DNA of 64,000 nt from Bremia lactucae (Eukaryota > Oomycota > Peronosporomycetes > Peronosporales > Peronosporaceae), in contig NC_090611.1 of assembly GCF_004359215.1 (NCBI RefSeq), positions 1,657,099-1,721,098 of the forward strand. The letters run 5' to 3'. A program made the translations under genes and the position numbers. The notes beneath the pieces were generated by a model, which did not search any database, was not told the origin of the DNA, and saw nothing but the letters and a program-made list of their open reading frames with translations. Below, in pieces: positions 10,051 through 21,153 of this stretch (positions are counted from its first letter, which is position 1; the number at the start of each line of letters is the position of its first letter).

Positions 10051-12085
10051 ATAGTACAGCGAAAATTCCGCTGATATGACTTGGCTATCCTCTAATCTTA
10101 TTTAATGCAGATTGGTGCTGGATTAGCACCGAAAATAGCGCTTTCGAAGCAGTAGAGAATAGTCTTCTACATGCTCAGATTTTGGCTCCACCAAATCCTA
10201 ATCGGCATTTTAGACACAATTGACTTTGCCAAAGGCAAAGCGCATTTACAAATAGATGTCGAGGTACGCAAACTTGTCAATACCTTCGAATCTCGATACC
10301 TTAAAAGATGCAGAAAAACTATCTTGTTGATGACAAAAGCCAGTTGCGATGAAGTATGCTCTTGGTAAATTTAGAGCACGCCTGCTTGGCTCTAAGCCTT
10401 TTGTGATCGATACAGATCATGCGTTTTTACCTGCAGCGACTCAGTCCGCAGAGAATGGCCCAGTTACTTTAATTTCTTGCAGAATATAACTTCGAGGAGA
10501 AGTATAAGCTGGGAGGGCAAACCTTTTTGTCTGATGCGCTGTCACGTAGACCTGATTATGAGCTTGCTTATGTTACGACCCTGCCGTCACTGGCCACTGA
10601 CTTAATTCGTGCGGCTTTTTCAAATATGAGCGGAGTTTAGCTTTGCAAAAGGCTCTCGAGGGTTATTGGTCTATAGACTCGGACAGGAAGTTGTCGTCAC
10701 GATTATGTCCGGTGTTACATTGATACTCTATCGATAAAGGTCTTTTGCGCTATCACTCGGATGCGACGGATCCTCCGCGCATCGTAGCTCCTCATGTTGA
10801 AAACCCGAAGAGTCGAATCCTCTGTATAATTCTATATAATGGAGCGTTGTATGGACATATACTGTTTTTGGTGGTCATCTCGGTCAAGAATAGACCTATG
10901 GCGCCGTGAGTCAGAATTATTGGTGGCCCAAACCTTATAAATGGACAAGTACCTATGTTCGCACATGCGAATCTTGCCAACCGGGTTAATAACCCCTTAG
11001 CACATGCGCTTGCACCGGTGCGAGAATTCGCACCGAGTTATTTCGACGATGTATTCGTCCATAGCTGGGACATGGACGGAAAGACGGACGTGGAAGTCCT
11101 AAAACTCACGTTTGTCAGGTTAAACTTATGCGAAAGCATAAGTTGTACGCAAATCTCAAGAAGTGTATATTCGCTGCAAGCGAAATATCACTTCTTGGGT
11201 GCATCGTCTGTAAACACGGCGTTGCCAATTGCCCGTACCAATAAGTGTCGGAAGTCCGTCAGTATGGATTTTGTATTTGGCCTACCGAATCTTTCGGATT
11301 CTTGACCGATTGAGGAAAATGGCTCAATTTAGCGGACAATTCATTGTGAAGGTACAGCTACGCTGCTTTATTATCGCGTGTTTCGACAACACGATTTACC
11401 AGTGGCGATTGTCTCTGACAGACTCTTAACTCACGGTTGACATTTCCACAGCAGACCATCCGCAGACCGATGGTAAGACCTAGCGTGACAATCTCATTAT
11501 TGAAGACGTTCTGCGCAGTGTATGTGCTGAGACACCTAAGCACTGGAGCACAACGCTCCTGATCGTTGAACGCTGTTCATGCCTCTAAAGGCTTCACCTC
11601 CTTCTATGCGAACGGTCTTACTTACCTTTGTGCTCCTTTAACCCTACAACAACCTGCTTTTGGGCTCGGTGAAGGAGAATTTCGTCGCTGTTCTCAGCTC
11701 TATCACTGTTAGAAAACAGGTGAGCAAGTCTATCGCGACGCATTTAAATGTCTTACGACATGTGCGTGACGCAATGACTGATAGCCGAGACAGACAGAAA
11801 AAAGCGGATACTAAAGGCAGAAGCTATATTTATTCTTATGCGGTCGATGGCCGAGTCTTACTTAACATTTGTAACCTACCTACGAATGCAGTATCTGCGG
11901 ATTTTAAAACCAAACTGCGTCCACCTTTTATCGGACCATTTACTCTTAAGCCAAGAGAGGCCTAGCGTATACGCAAAACCTTTCGTGCAAGCTCCGAACA
12001 CACCCAGTGTCTTACGTTGGCCTGCAAAAGCCGTATCGGGATATTTCTTAGATGAATTTGAGATTTCAAAAGTTGACTTCTAAGC
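10050..12085 (+). pseudogene. fam2 Ty3/gypsy pol, heavily decayed
   Basis: Continuation of the fam2 pol after the transposon. RNase H: MKYALGKFRARLLGSKPFVI and TDHAFLPAAT (10350-10450). H2C2 finger region near 10850-10990. Integrase: ISTADHPQTDGKT and IIEDVLRSVCAETPKHWS near 11440-11560. Integrase tail: RPPFIGPFTLKPREA near 11920-11960. Stops occur every few dozen codons. The better copy at 16160-19590 has the same order. An RT piece is pasted into the integrase (separate entry). Confidence 0.75.
11025..11220 (+). other. RT fragment pasted inside integrase
   Basis: SYFDDVFVHSWDMDGKTDVE..ISRSVYSLQAKYHFLG is the reverse-transcriptase catalytic block (YFDD) and the following strand, here lying inside the integrase zinc-finger/core junction of the fam2 pol. 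It matches the fam3 RT at 46143-46406 (minus), down to YSLQAKYHFLGA. The flanking integrase text appears contiguous without it. Confidence 0.7.
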
Positions 12086-12209
12086 AAGACTGGTGACGCG
12101 ATGTTAGAAGAAGGCTTTGGACTCGGTCAAGAGGATTTTGAGTGCGCAAAAATTACAAAGTTAGTTGCACCTCGCGCCTTAAAGCAACAATAGATGCCAC
12201 CGATATTTC

Positions 12210-12600
12210 GGCTCCTCTTGCGCTGTTCGATGAGCGAGGGAAGCTTCAGATTCACGTGGGGATAGTTCTGAACAGACTTAGTCGCAATGACCAATGAAGG
12301 AACTGGATCGTTGTCTATCCAAGGCTATTGCGACCAAAGAGCTCATCGATAGTACGGTTTCAATTCACTTAGAGTAAAGGAACGTCTTTGAGAGGTTGAA
12401 GGCCAAACATTAGCAACCTAAATTGCTGGTCGTGAGGCGAGGACGCAGGAGGAACTTGATGCACGCGAAGCCCTCCAAGATAGGAATCATATTTCACAGA
12501 TCATGACGCAACGTCAGTACTTGACACTTTGCATGATCTAGCAGGTGATGCCTCCGTGTCCTCCGTGAGGAATGTATCAATTATCTTAATTTTCGATAAA
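12210..12600 (+). pseudogene. Chromodomain start plus sense copy of fam2 accessory ORF
   Basis: LALFDERGKLQIHVG near 12215-12262 corresponds to the linker and first strand of the chromodomain seen at 19345-19395 (LLDARGNLQFHVEKF). From about 12330 the plus strand reads ERL-stop-EVEGQTLAT, GREARTQEELDAREAL and IMTQRQYLT, followed after a frameshift by LHDLAGDASV. This aligns without gaps with the minus-strand ORF at 20386-19845 (EIAGHSLVI, ARAPEEIAARDAL, EMTRSQYLT, LRDQARGASV). So here the accessory ORF is in the same sense as pol, unlike the copy at 20 kb. Function unknown. Confidence 0.6.
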
Positions 12601-12821
12601 ACGAGGACAAGAAGAGGATTGTGCGTTCATCGGATGGGCTCATCGAGCCTGACGCCTGAGAAATATATGGGCATGTGGCTAACGTAGCCACGATTACGTC
12701 GACATCGAGGATTTCACAGAAAGTCGATGACTCGTTAGTATAAGACCCGTGAGGTCAACTGTTTGATCATAGACCTCAAAGTGGACAAAGACGAGGGCCG
12801 ATGCGAAGGTGTCGATAGTTT

Positions 12822-13222
12822 GATGGGGGTGTAACGGGGCTCCACTTCGGTTGTTAATAGTTAACGTGAAGTGGTATACTTTATAAATAATATAATTTGT
12901 TTGTCAATAGCATATTAATTTATGGGTAACACACGTCTCAGCCAGATAGAGATCTAGTGGCAAAGCTATTTTACATGTACAAACACAACAAAAGTTTTGT
13001 ACCCTCTTGATGTAAAAGCGTTTGTAGCCTCTAAGGGCATATACTTTTGGGCACTAGTTGCCACCCAATACCAAAAATTACTTAATTGCTTAACCGGGAT
13101 TAGATGAGCTCTAAGAGCTTGTACGACTCTCCGAGTTGCTAGTTTATTAAGTGCCTTAGAGCTAAATGACAGTTTGAGCCAAAGCCTTCCTCCGACTTAA
13201 GGTGCTAGGTAGCTCCGCTCCA
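12822..13222 (+). repeat. fam2 3' LTR with polypurine tract
   Basis: The purine run gatgggggt at 12822-12830 precedes an LTR beginning TGTAACGGGGC at 12830 and ending GCTCCGCTCCA at 13222 (393 bp). Related to the LTRs at 13405 and 20490 but shorter and divergent (shared blocks: GGGCACTAGTTGCCAC, GCTTGTACGACTC). It is the 3' LTR of the decayed element 6960-12830. Confidence 0.75.
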
Positions 13223-13404
13223 CATTGCGCTGAAGCGTACCGATCACACCAGCTATTACAGAAGCAATTGCATTCGTTACTATATTAATGTAGCAGTGGC
13301 TCCAAATTGCTGGCTTTTAATTGAAGCAAGAGAAAATCCTTTCAGAGTTTGATTGCTAAGCGATGCTATTTTGTAAGGGATACATTTCTGAACGCTAAGA
13401 AATA
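13223..13404. other. Spacer between two LTRs
   Basis: About 180 bp between the end of one fam2 LTR and the start of the next. Not recognised; probably pre-insertion flank. Confidence 0.4.
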
Positions 13405-13890
13405 TGTAATGGGGCACACATTGGTTGGAGAACCGTTGCTGTGGTACATTTACGTTATGAGCAAATACCCTTTTATCCTATTCGAAAATAGTTGAATACT
13501 CAAAATCCCATTTAGTATGGGTAACATATGTTGTCGCCGCCAGATTTACATCTGGCGGCCGAAATCTGTTCTTAAACTAGCTAGGGTAAAGTTTTAGATT
13601 TAAATGATTAGATAAAGTGCAGTTCTCCTTTTGATCTTAAAGCGTTAAGTGTCTTTCTAAGGCTTGCGCATTGATCTGTAAGAGATAGAAGCCTATCTAA
13701 TGTATATCGTCTTTGGCACTAGTTGCCACTTGGTTTTACGAGCCCCTGAATTCTTTAAATTAGGATTCCTTAAGCTTCAATAGCTCGTACGACTCCCTGA
13801 GCTGTTTAACCCGTTAGTTCAATAGAGCTAAGAGACTCTCTGAGTCTGAAAGTCTTCCTCTGACTTTAGGAGCGAGGTAGTTCCGCTACA
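13405..13890 (+). repeat. fam2 5' LTR
   Basis: LTR starting TGTAATGGGGCAC and ending TTCCGCTACA (486 bp); partner of 20490-21135. It holds a conserved 22-bp near-palindrome at 13537-13558. Unlike the copy ending at 41076, it is not followed by the primer-binding-like stretch but by the inverted gag-protease block. Confidence 0.8.
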
Positions 13891-13938
13891 CGAGCATGTA
13901 ACGAAGGGATTGCCGCAAGGCTAACTTCCCCCTCAATG

Positions 13939-14484
13939 TTACCGGTTACACAATTTACAAGCGTGTGTAATTGCTACTCGTATCACTTTGTGAGGTATAA
14001 ACGCTTCGTGTCCCTCCTGTCTAAGAGTAGAGACGATACGCTTCTTAGAGGCCGGAGCATTCACGTCCTCGAATTTTCTAGCCTGTATTGGTTCTTCTAT
14101 ACCAGACATGGTGTCTAATTTGACATCCGACAAGGAGTTAGGTAGCTCGAATTCCTTATCCAGCGAACGTTTACGTGTCGCTTCAGGTGCATTAGAAAGG
14201 TTTGACGCAAATTGCCCTGGCGAATCGCCAAAAGTGTCGCTATTAACACTCAGTATAGTGCCACCTCGGCCGACCATACTCGGTGGACTTAGACGTGCCA
14301 CTTCAAGTATCTCAGGGATATTACACCCTTGATGATACGGCCATAGGCCAACAATGCTTTCAGCATTCAGTGAATCGTTAGTACAACGAGTGTCACTCGA
14401 CAGAATACGTGCCGTTCCACCCTTTTTTTCTATGTCGGGCTCAGAATTAATGTTTTCAAAATTGGAGTTAATTAACTCAGACAT
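13939..14484 (-). pseudogene. fam2 protease-RT linker, inverted
   Basis: A 181-codon open stretch on the minus strand (SDTRCTNDSLNAESIVG, RKRSLDKEFELPNSLSDVKL, EGHEAFIPHKVIRVAI). It has no known domain; the equivalent segment at 7150-7560 lies in sense between protease and RT. It is acidic and Ser-rich and probably a flexible spacer of the polyprotein. It ends 49 bp from the 5' LTR, at the left edge of the inverted block 13891-16150. Confidence 0.65.
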
Positions 14485-14532
14485 GCCAATGTATAAAACA
14501 CTGACAGATTTAGTCAGTGATTCGCACCCTTG

Positions 14533-14948
14533 CTAGGCAACAAAAGCGCTATTAGCGGGTTCATGACTCTCTAAAACTTTGCTAGGAACATTGCACGTGG
14601 CGCCTATGGTCTTAGACCTCCAATCAATCCATGGCTCATGGTGTTCAAGCCAAGCCATATAAAGGATAAGATCATATCTCGAATCCAAATCAAGGTCGAG
14701 ACAGCGTTCCATACTGTCAAAGTCCAGAAATTTTGTTTCTAAGTTCAATGAAACTTTAGGAACAGTGATACGGGTCCCAGTCGCTAAGCGAACAGTGATT
14801 GTATCACTTTTATGCGCCTCAACGTATTGTTGACTTCCTTCAAAGGAAAGGCGTCGAGCATTATTGCAAGACGCTCCCGAGTCAACTAAAATCAACCAAG
14901 GCTTATCAAAGCTCTTCACAGTCGCTTGAGCGACTAGCAAGCCAGACT
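14533..14948 (-). pseudogene. fam2 aspartic protease (retropepsin-like), inverted
   Basis: The polyprotein-cleaving aspartic protease of the gypsy element. WLILVDSGASCN holds the catalytic Asp, followed by TITVRLATGTRITVPK (flap region) and DLDSRYDLILYMAWLEHHEP..WIDWR, the usual C-terminal block of gypsy proteases. The frame is open for 135 codons. It continues from Gag at the right and runs into the linker at 14484, all on the minus strand, whereas the pol of the same element (16160-19590) is on the plus strand. Confidence 0.8.
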
Positions 14949-14949
14949 T

Positions 14950-16144
14950 GTACTCTCACCCTGTGCCATTACGCACCGAGCTAATTAGGGCTAGGTTCTG
15001 TTTACTCTCACCTCCTAGATGTTCAACAGAGCCTAGGTCTTCCCCAGTAGGGCGCCCCACACCTACTGGGTATCGACAATTTCCCGCACCGTACAAGATC
15101 TCTGGAATAGGTCGGAGTTGGTGCTCTTTCGAGCTTAACACGAAATTCGTAGAGGGTAGGCCGGACGTCAATGTTTCGTGCTTCCGCACATATAACATCT
15201 ACGGATGTTCGTATGCTGTTCCACAGTTGAAGAGCCTCTTCTCCTTCCTCAACGAGGCTAAGATCCATGGGTTCCGGTCTATTAGACGGAACCCATGTGC
15301 CCGAAAGTTTGGTCGGTAAACAGGCGTGCTAACGCGAGCATACTTCAAGTTGAACTTAGCTCGTAGCGCTATGGCAACTGTCTCTTCGAAATTAGCAGGA
15401 TGAGATCGGAATAATTCGGTCAGGGCAACGCCCTCATTGAGACCCCCCATAAAGATTGTTACGACAATCGCTTCTTGCAAAGGGTCTTGATACATAGATG
15501 CAATGAGGGTTCACAACTCCTGGACAAAGTTCTCTAGGGTTCGTTTACCCTGTCGAGTCGCTAGGAGCCGTGCTCGCATGCAAAAGGCCTGATCAGGCGG
15601 TGCAAACATGCTAGTCATCTGCTGTTTCAGCTAATCTCATGGGGGAATAGTGTCGTTTATGGACGTACTGCTCGATAGTGCCCACTTCATCGCTCTACCT
15701 CCGAGTTTGGAAATGATTATAGCCACCTTTTACCGTTCTGTTAAGAACAAGGCGGAACCAATGGACATTTCCATCTGCTTAATCAAAAAAAGAAAGATTT
15801 CTCCCTCATTTCCCGCAAATGTCTTTACATTTACAGCTAGAGGGCGAGCCCTCGGCTCTGAGTCAGGTACAGAGATGTACCGGGTTGGCATAGATGCCGC
15901 TAAGTGGTCCTGTACCTGACAGATCTGAGACTTCGTATCGCATGAAGGCTTCAAATCTTGCATGGAGGACCTCTGGTCCCTGGGAGAGAATAAATTTCAC
16001 GTGTTCAAGCTCAAATATAGGTAAAATAGCTCTAGATACTACAAATAAAATAATAAAGAAACAATTTTTAAGACTAATGGTTTTGAGCTTGTCATAAGCA
16101 GCGCGTTGCGCTTCTGACAATTCTGGATCCTCTTCCATTTTCAT
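14950..16144 (-). pseudogene. fam2 Gag, inverted and broken
   Basis: Gag of the element 13405-21135 in inverted orientation. It starts at an ATG at 16144 (MKMEEDPELSEAQRAAYDKL). Later pieces are RYISVPDSEPRARPLAVNVK, TFAGNEGEIFLFLIKQMEMS, LLATRQGKRTLENFVQEL and MYQDPLQEAIVVTIFMGGLN, then ALTELFRSHPANFEETVAIA, a typical retrotransposon Gag capsid order. Several frameshifts and an AT-rich interruption near 16020-16100 break it. A clear zinc knuckle is not seen. Confidence 0.75.
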
Positions 16145-16159
16145 GAGGGTTTAGTCTTG

Positions 16160-19100
16160 TAAAGACTCAGGCGTAGATTTACTACGAGTGCTACCAGGTT
16201 TTAGAGCTAGACGAAATGTCTATTGATGAGTGCGGCCGAGCCTTAAAGACTGGCGACTTATCTGAGATGGTGGTCATTAGACCAACGATTGAGTAAACTC
16301 ATCGTCACTTCTAGACGAAGCTGTCCTGGATGACATAAAAGCTGCACTTAGTGCGTGGAGTGGATCATCGATCCTTAAAGATCCCACGGATCCATTCTAT
16401 TCCTTAGACAAGGGTTCCCACACAATCCACCATCGGTTTTACTTTTAGATAGAGGTGTCCGTCTGGAAATTGACTTGGTTCCTGGAACCAAATACTGTGT
16501 TACACGACAGTGGCCTTTAGCAAAGGAACATTGCGGCATCATTGACGATTTCTTCCGTGCTAAGCACGAGGCTGGAATGATACGCTAGAGTAAATCTCCC
16601 CATTCGACACCGTCCTTTTGTGTCAAAAAGTCAAATGGTAAATTGTGCATTGTACGTGCTGATAATAAGCTTAATTCTGCCACTATACCAGCACAACCCC
16701 CTCCCTTCCTAGAAAGGTTGTTCTCTAAAACAATATGGTGGGATGTACGATTTCAGTGCACTGGACTTAGTCGATGGTTACTACCAACTGCTCATGCGAG
16801 CTAGCGATACCCCGCTTACAGCGGTTAGCACCCATAGTGGTATGCTATAGGAGTGACTGGTTATGCCACAAGGGCTTTCCAACGCCCCGGCAACATTTAA
16901 TCGTCTAGTAGCGCAGCTGTTCCGCCCTCATCGAGGTTATGCATAGACTTATTTTCGATAACATTTCTGTATACATAGTCGTGCGGAGCAGGGTCGGTCG
17001 GATATGGAAAACCATTTAAACTATTTGCGAGCAGTGCTCGAGTGTATGCGCACAAATAAAATGTATGCCAATGCATCTAAATGCATTTTTGGCGCAGACG
17101 AAATTCCTGTTTTAGGATGCTTCATTGGAACGCGAGGCCTTAGAGCGGATCCCGCTAAGGTAGAAGCCATAGTAGATTACGGTTCCTAAAGAACAAAAGG
17201 ATTTGCGTAATTGGTTGGGTCTCGCCAATTAATTACACAGATATAGCAAAAATTACGCTGACAGGCTAAGCCATTATCTAATCTCCCTAAAAAGGATACA
17301 GAATGGTGCTGGGCTATCACATCACATAATGCTTTTCGAGTAGTTAAGAATAGTCTTATCCATGCCCTGATTCTAGCACTGCCAAATCCAAATTGGCTTT
17401 TCAGTGTCGTCTGTGACGCATCGGATTTTGCCATTGGCAGTGCTCTGTTACAAACAGATGCTAATGGGCGTGAGCGTGTTATTGCGTTCGAGTCTTGACA
17501 GCTTAAAGCTGCGGAAAGAACTATCCATTTCTGACAAAGAGTTACTTGCTGTAAAGTATGCTCTCGTCAAATTCAGAGTTCATCTGCTCGGCTCCAAGCC
17601 GTTTGTAATATACACAGATCACGCGTCATTATGCACGGCGACTATGTCGCCCCGTCTCCCACAGAAAATGGCCCGATGGCTATCCTTTTTCGCGGAATAC
17701 AACTTCGAGGTGAAGTATAAGCCTGGCAAGCAGAATGCTTTGGCCAATGCGTTATCACGCAGGCCGGATCATGAGCTCTCTCATTTAACGACTATCATGT
17801 CGCCTATTTCTGAATTAATCCGTTCGGCTCACGCCAAGTATGAGCAGTGTGTAGCTCTGCTACGAGCTCTAAAGAACTCTGAATCAGGTATTAAATTGCC
17901 GGCACGTTTGCGCGCAAGGTTACATCGATTTTCTATCGATAACAACTTGATGCTTTATTGCACGGACACTGCGAATCCTCCGCGTGTCGTTGTTCCTCAT
18001 GATGAGGATTTGAAGTACCGAATCCTCTAAGAGGCACACGACACTGTCCTTGGTGGTCATCTCGGTAGAAAAAAGACCTACGGCTCTGTAAGCCAGATTT
18101 ATTGGTGGCCCAAACTTTACAAAATGGGTTAGCACATACGTTCGCACATGCGAAACTTGCCAACGGGTTAAACTCTCGGCGCATGCTGCTGCGCCACTGG
18201 CGAGCCTTCCCGTACCCATATGTTGTTGGGAGTCCATTAGTATGGATTTTGTTTTCGGTCTTCCGAATGTTTCAACCGGTAACTCCGGCATAGTGGTTTT
18301 TGTTGAACGATTGAGCAAAATGGCTCAGTTGGCGGCCGTACCGGATTCCATTGATGGTTAGGTACAGCTAAGCTGTTTATCGATCGCGTGTTCGACAACA
18401 CGGTTTGCCAGTGTCAATTGTCTCTGATCGGGACCCCCGTTTCACGGGTAGATTCTGGAAATCAATTTTCCGAGTGCTTGGCACCAGATTGGATATGTCC
18501 ACTGCGGACCATCCGCAGACCGATGGTCAAACTGAACGTGTCAATCGCGTCATTGAAGACGTTTTACGCAGTGTGTGTGCTCAGACACCAAAGCGCTGGA
18601 GCTCCATGCTCCCAGTGTTGGGGTTTGCGTTTAATAACGCTGTACATGCCTCTACAGACTATACTCCGCTCTATGTCAACGGTCTCACCCACCCACGCGT
18701 TCGTTAACGATACCACTGCGTGGCTCAGGGCTTGGTGGGGGAGAATTACTCGATAGGCTTGCAAATATCGGCCCTGTTACCATTCGAAAACAAGTAAGCG
18801 AGTTTCTCGCAACGCGATTAGTGTCTTAAGACATGTAAGGGACAAGATGGCTGATAGCCAAATCAAACAGAAGGAACAAGCAGATGCCAAAGGAAGAAGC
18901 TGTATCAATTCATATGCGGGCGGAGACCGAGTGTTACTAAACGCTTAAAATCTACCTACCAACTTGGTTTCCGCGGTCTTCAAGACCAAAGTGCGCCCGC
19001 GCTTTATTGGACAATTTACGGTCGTGGCCAAGAAGGGCCTAGCTTATACACCAAACCTTCCTAGCAAGCTACGTATACACTCAGTGTTCTACGTTGGCTT

Positions 19101-19590
19101 GCTTAAGCATATCGGGACCCTTCCCACGTGAGTTTGAAGGCGCTTGCGCCGAGACAGTCGTGCCGCAGATTGCTGCATCCTCACTAGGATGCCCAGCTGG
19201 TCCTTTAAACGAGGCTGCTGACGCTCCAGCGCTGAAATACGGTCCCGAACCGCCTCAAAAGAGCTCTCAACCCGAGCAAGGACCTCGCGAAGAAGTTGCA
19301 CCTGGTGCCTTAGAGCATCCAATGCTTCCGTCGAAATTTCGGTTCCCTCCCGCGCTGCTTGATGCGCGGGGGAATCTTCAGTTTCACGTGGAGAAATTTT
19401 GAAAGCGACGTCGTCGTAAGGGCAAATACCAGTATCTGGTGAAGTGGTTAGGGTACCCCTCTTCTGGAAACTCCTGGGAGCTCGAGGTACCACCGTTGAC
19501 GTTTTTAAGCGCCAAGCTCAGGGTCAACTCGCGTCAAACGGCGCTTCCCACCACTAGACGTGGATTGGGTGGATCGGTAGCCTAAATGCG
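16160..19590 (+). pseudogene. fam2 Ty3/gypsy pol: RT, RNase H, integrase, chromodomain
   Basis: Pol of the 13405-21135 element. Linker [20 protein letters not shown] near 16205. RT: YDFSALDLVDGYYQLLMRA near 16750, PQGLSNAPATFNRLVAQ, and a catalytic loop near 16950 reading YFDN instead of YFDD. RNase H: SDKELLAVKYALVKFRVHLL, YTDHASLCTA, MARWLSFFAEYNFEVKYKPG (17530-17760). H2C2 finger near 18040-18170. Integrase: SIVSDRDPRF and MSTADHPQTDGQTERVNR (18410-18550). Integrase tail: VRPRFIGQFTVVAKKGLAYT near 18990. Chromodomain: RRRRKGKYQYLVKWLGYP near 19400-19460, which in chromoviruses targets insertion to marked chromatin. Stops and frameshifts make it inactive. It lacks gag-protease in its own orientation because that half is inverted. 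Confidence 0.85.
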
Positions 19591-19844
19591 GCTTCGCCCA
19601 TGCTTGTGCGGTCAACCGAAGCACTGAAATATCGGCTAGGCCTTTTTTCGTTCTGCGGCATAAATGCCGAACGTAACTGGCCTTTCCCCTTAAGCTTGGC
19701 AAAATCGAAGCGAAGCTTCCGTTCCAGACGAACATCAGCGGCATCCGCAGAATCTCTGATATTTTAAGAGCCCGTTTTTCAAATGAGACTTCGTTTTCAC
19801 TCCTTGTTCGATTAGAAACAAAACGATCGGGATTTCCCTCATTG

Positions 19845-20386
19845 ATTACACCGAAGCCCCACGGGCTTGATCACGTAAGCGCGTCAGATACTGACTTCGC
19901 GTCATTTCCTTTGGCGTAAGGTATTGCTTATGAAGAGCGTCGCGAGCAGCGATCTCCTCTGGCGCTCTCGCCGTTTCACCGGAGGTCCAAATGACCAGGC
20001 TGTGACCCGCGATCTCTTTAAGACGCTCGTCCGCACTAAGCGGGGTGAATCTATATTCACAACTGAGCCTTAGCTTTTGCTATCTCGGCGGATCGACGAC
20101 GAGCTTGTTCCTCGATGAGGATTGCCCGCTCTTGCTCTCCATCGAGCGGATTTGTAATGATGTTGGACTCAGGGTCCTGTGTCCTCAATGCAGTTAGGAC
20201 ATCAGTGGCACCACGTTCTGGGAACGGAATCGGGAGCCGCCGACGTTTACCCGGAGAAGAAGGCGTGTAAGAGCGACGCTCTTTCTCCTCATCCTCTGAT
20301 GGAGAGTGACTTTCAAAGTCCACCGTTTTCTCATCGTCGAGGAAGGAGCTAAGAGTCTGTGACTCACGCTTCATTTTTATGTACAA
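19845..20386 (-). pseudogene. fam2 accessory antisense ORF
   Basis: An ORF on the strand opposite to pol, between chromodomain and 3' LTR. It starts MYIKMKRESQTLSSFLDDEK at 20386, has an acidic Ser-rich stretch (SPSEDEEKERR) and a nuclear-signal-like SPGKRRRLPIPFPERG, and runs to about 20060. A +1 frameshift then continues as FTPLSADERLKEIAG, HSLVIWTSGETARAPEEIAA and EMTRSQYLTRLRDQARGASV to a stop near 19845, about 180 residues in all. The C-terminal third aligns without gaps with plus-strand sequence at 12370-12560, so the reading frame has been under protein-level constraint. I recognise no known family. It starts about 100 bp from the LTR, so the 3' LTR may carry a reverse promoter. Confidence 0.6.
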
Positions 20387-20478
20387 AAGAAGTAAAACAC
20401 AACCGAACGGTTAGCTGTTTAGGTTCTAACCTCAAATAGGAATTGAAGCGAATGTTGTCACTCGGTGCCAACAGTCTG

Positions 20479-21135
20479 ATGGGGGAGGGTGTAATGGGGC
20501 ACACATCGGTTGGACAACCGTTGTTCTGGTACGTTTACTTTATGGGAAAAATACCGTTTATCCTATTCTTAAATGCTTGGTACTTGCGATAAACAAACGC
20601 CGCCCCTGCCGCCAGAAACAGAAAGAGCAACACAAATGGCGTTTTCCATCCACCGCTTGCAATCTCTGGATTCTCCTCCAGTTGCTTGGTAATCTTGACA
20701 ATTACCTCGTCACCCAAGACTTTCTTCGAGCTAGTTAAAAACTTAAAATCCCATTTATTATGGGTAACAAATGTTGTAGCCGCCAGATATACATCTGGTG
20801 GCCGAAATCTATTTTTAAATTAGCTAGGGTAAGGTTTTAGGTTTAAATAATTAAATAAAGTGCAGTTGCCTTTTTGATCTTAAAGCGTCAAGTGCCTTCC
20901 TAAGGCTTGCGCATTGATCTGTAAGAGATAGAAGCCTTTTTAAGGTATATCCTCTTGGGCACTAGTTGCCACTTGGTTCTACGAACCCCTGGATCCCTTG
21001 AACTAGGATTCCTTAAGCTTAACTAGCTATATTGAATTAATGGGTTAAACAACTCAGGGAGTCGTACAAGCTAAGAGACTCTCTGAGTCTGAAAATCTTC
21101 CTCTGACTTTAGAAACGAGGTAGCTCCGGTTCAAT
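20479..21135 (+). repeat. fam2 3' LTR with polypurine tract and insertion
   Basis: Purine tract gatgggggaggg at about 20478-20489, then an LTR from TGTAATGGGGCAC at 20490 to about 21135, matching 13405-13890 block by block. About 165 bp of unrelated coding sequence interrupts it at 20571-20735. The right end deviates (gtagctccggttca instead of ...CCGCTACA), so the exact end is uncertain. Confidence 0.75.
20571..20735 (-). pseudogene. Captured host exon: membrane anchor of a type I protein
   Basis: Insertion in the fam2 LTR that encodes, on the minus strand, SSKKVLGDEVIVKITKQLEE then NPEIASGGWKTPFVLLFLFL and AAGAAFVYRKYQAF. The hydrophobic helix followed by a short basic tail looks like the C-terminal anchor of a secretory-pathway type I membrane protein, perhaps an L-type lectin, though I cannot confirm that. 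The frame is uninterrupted, and the 13405 LTR lacks this segment. It has the size of one exon. Confidence 0.55.
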
Positions 21136-21153
21136 ATATCTATATATGTATAT

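Noticed and set aside
19505..19744. 79-codon minus-strand frame after the fam2 chromodomain
   Set aside because: Could extend the accessory ORF, but it is separated from it by a stop near 19845 and has no counterpart in the other copy; left out as a likely shadow.
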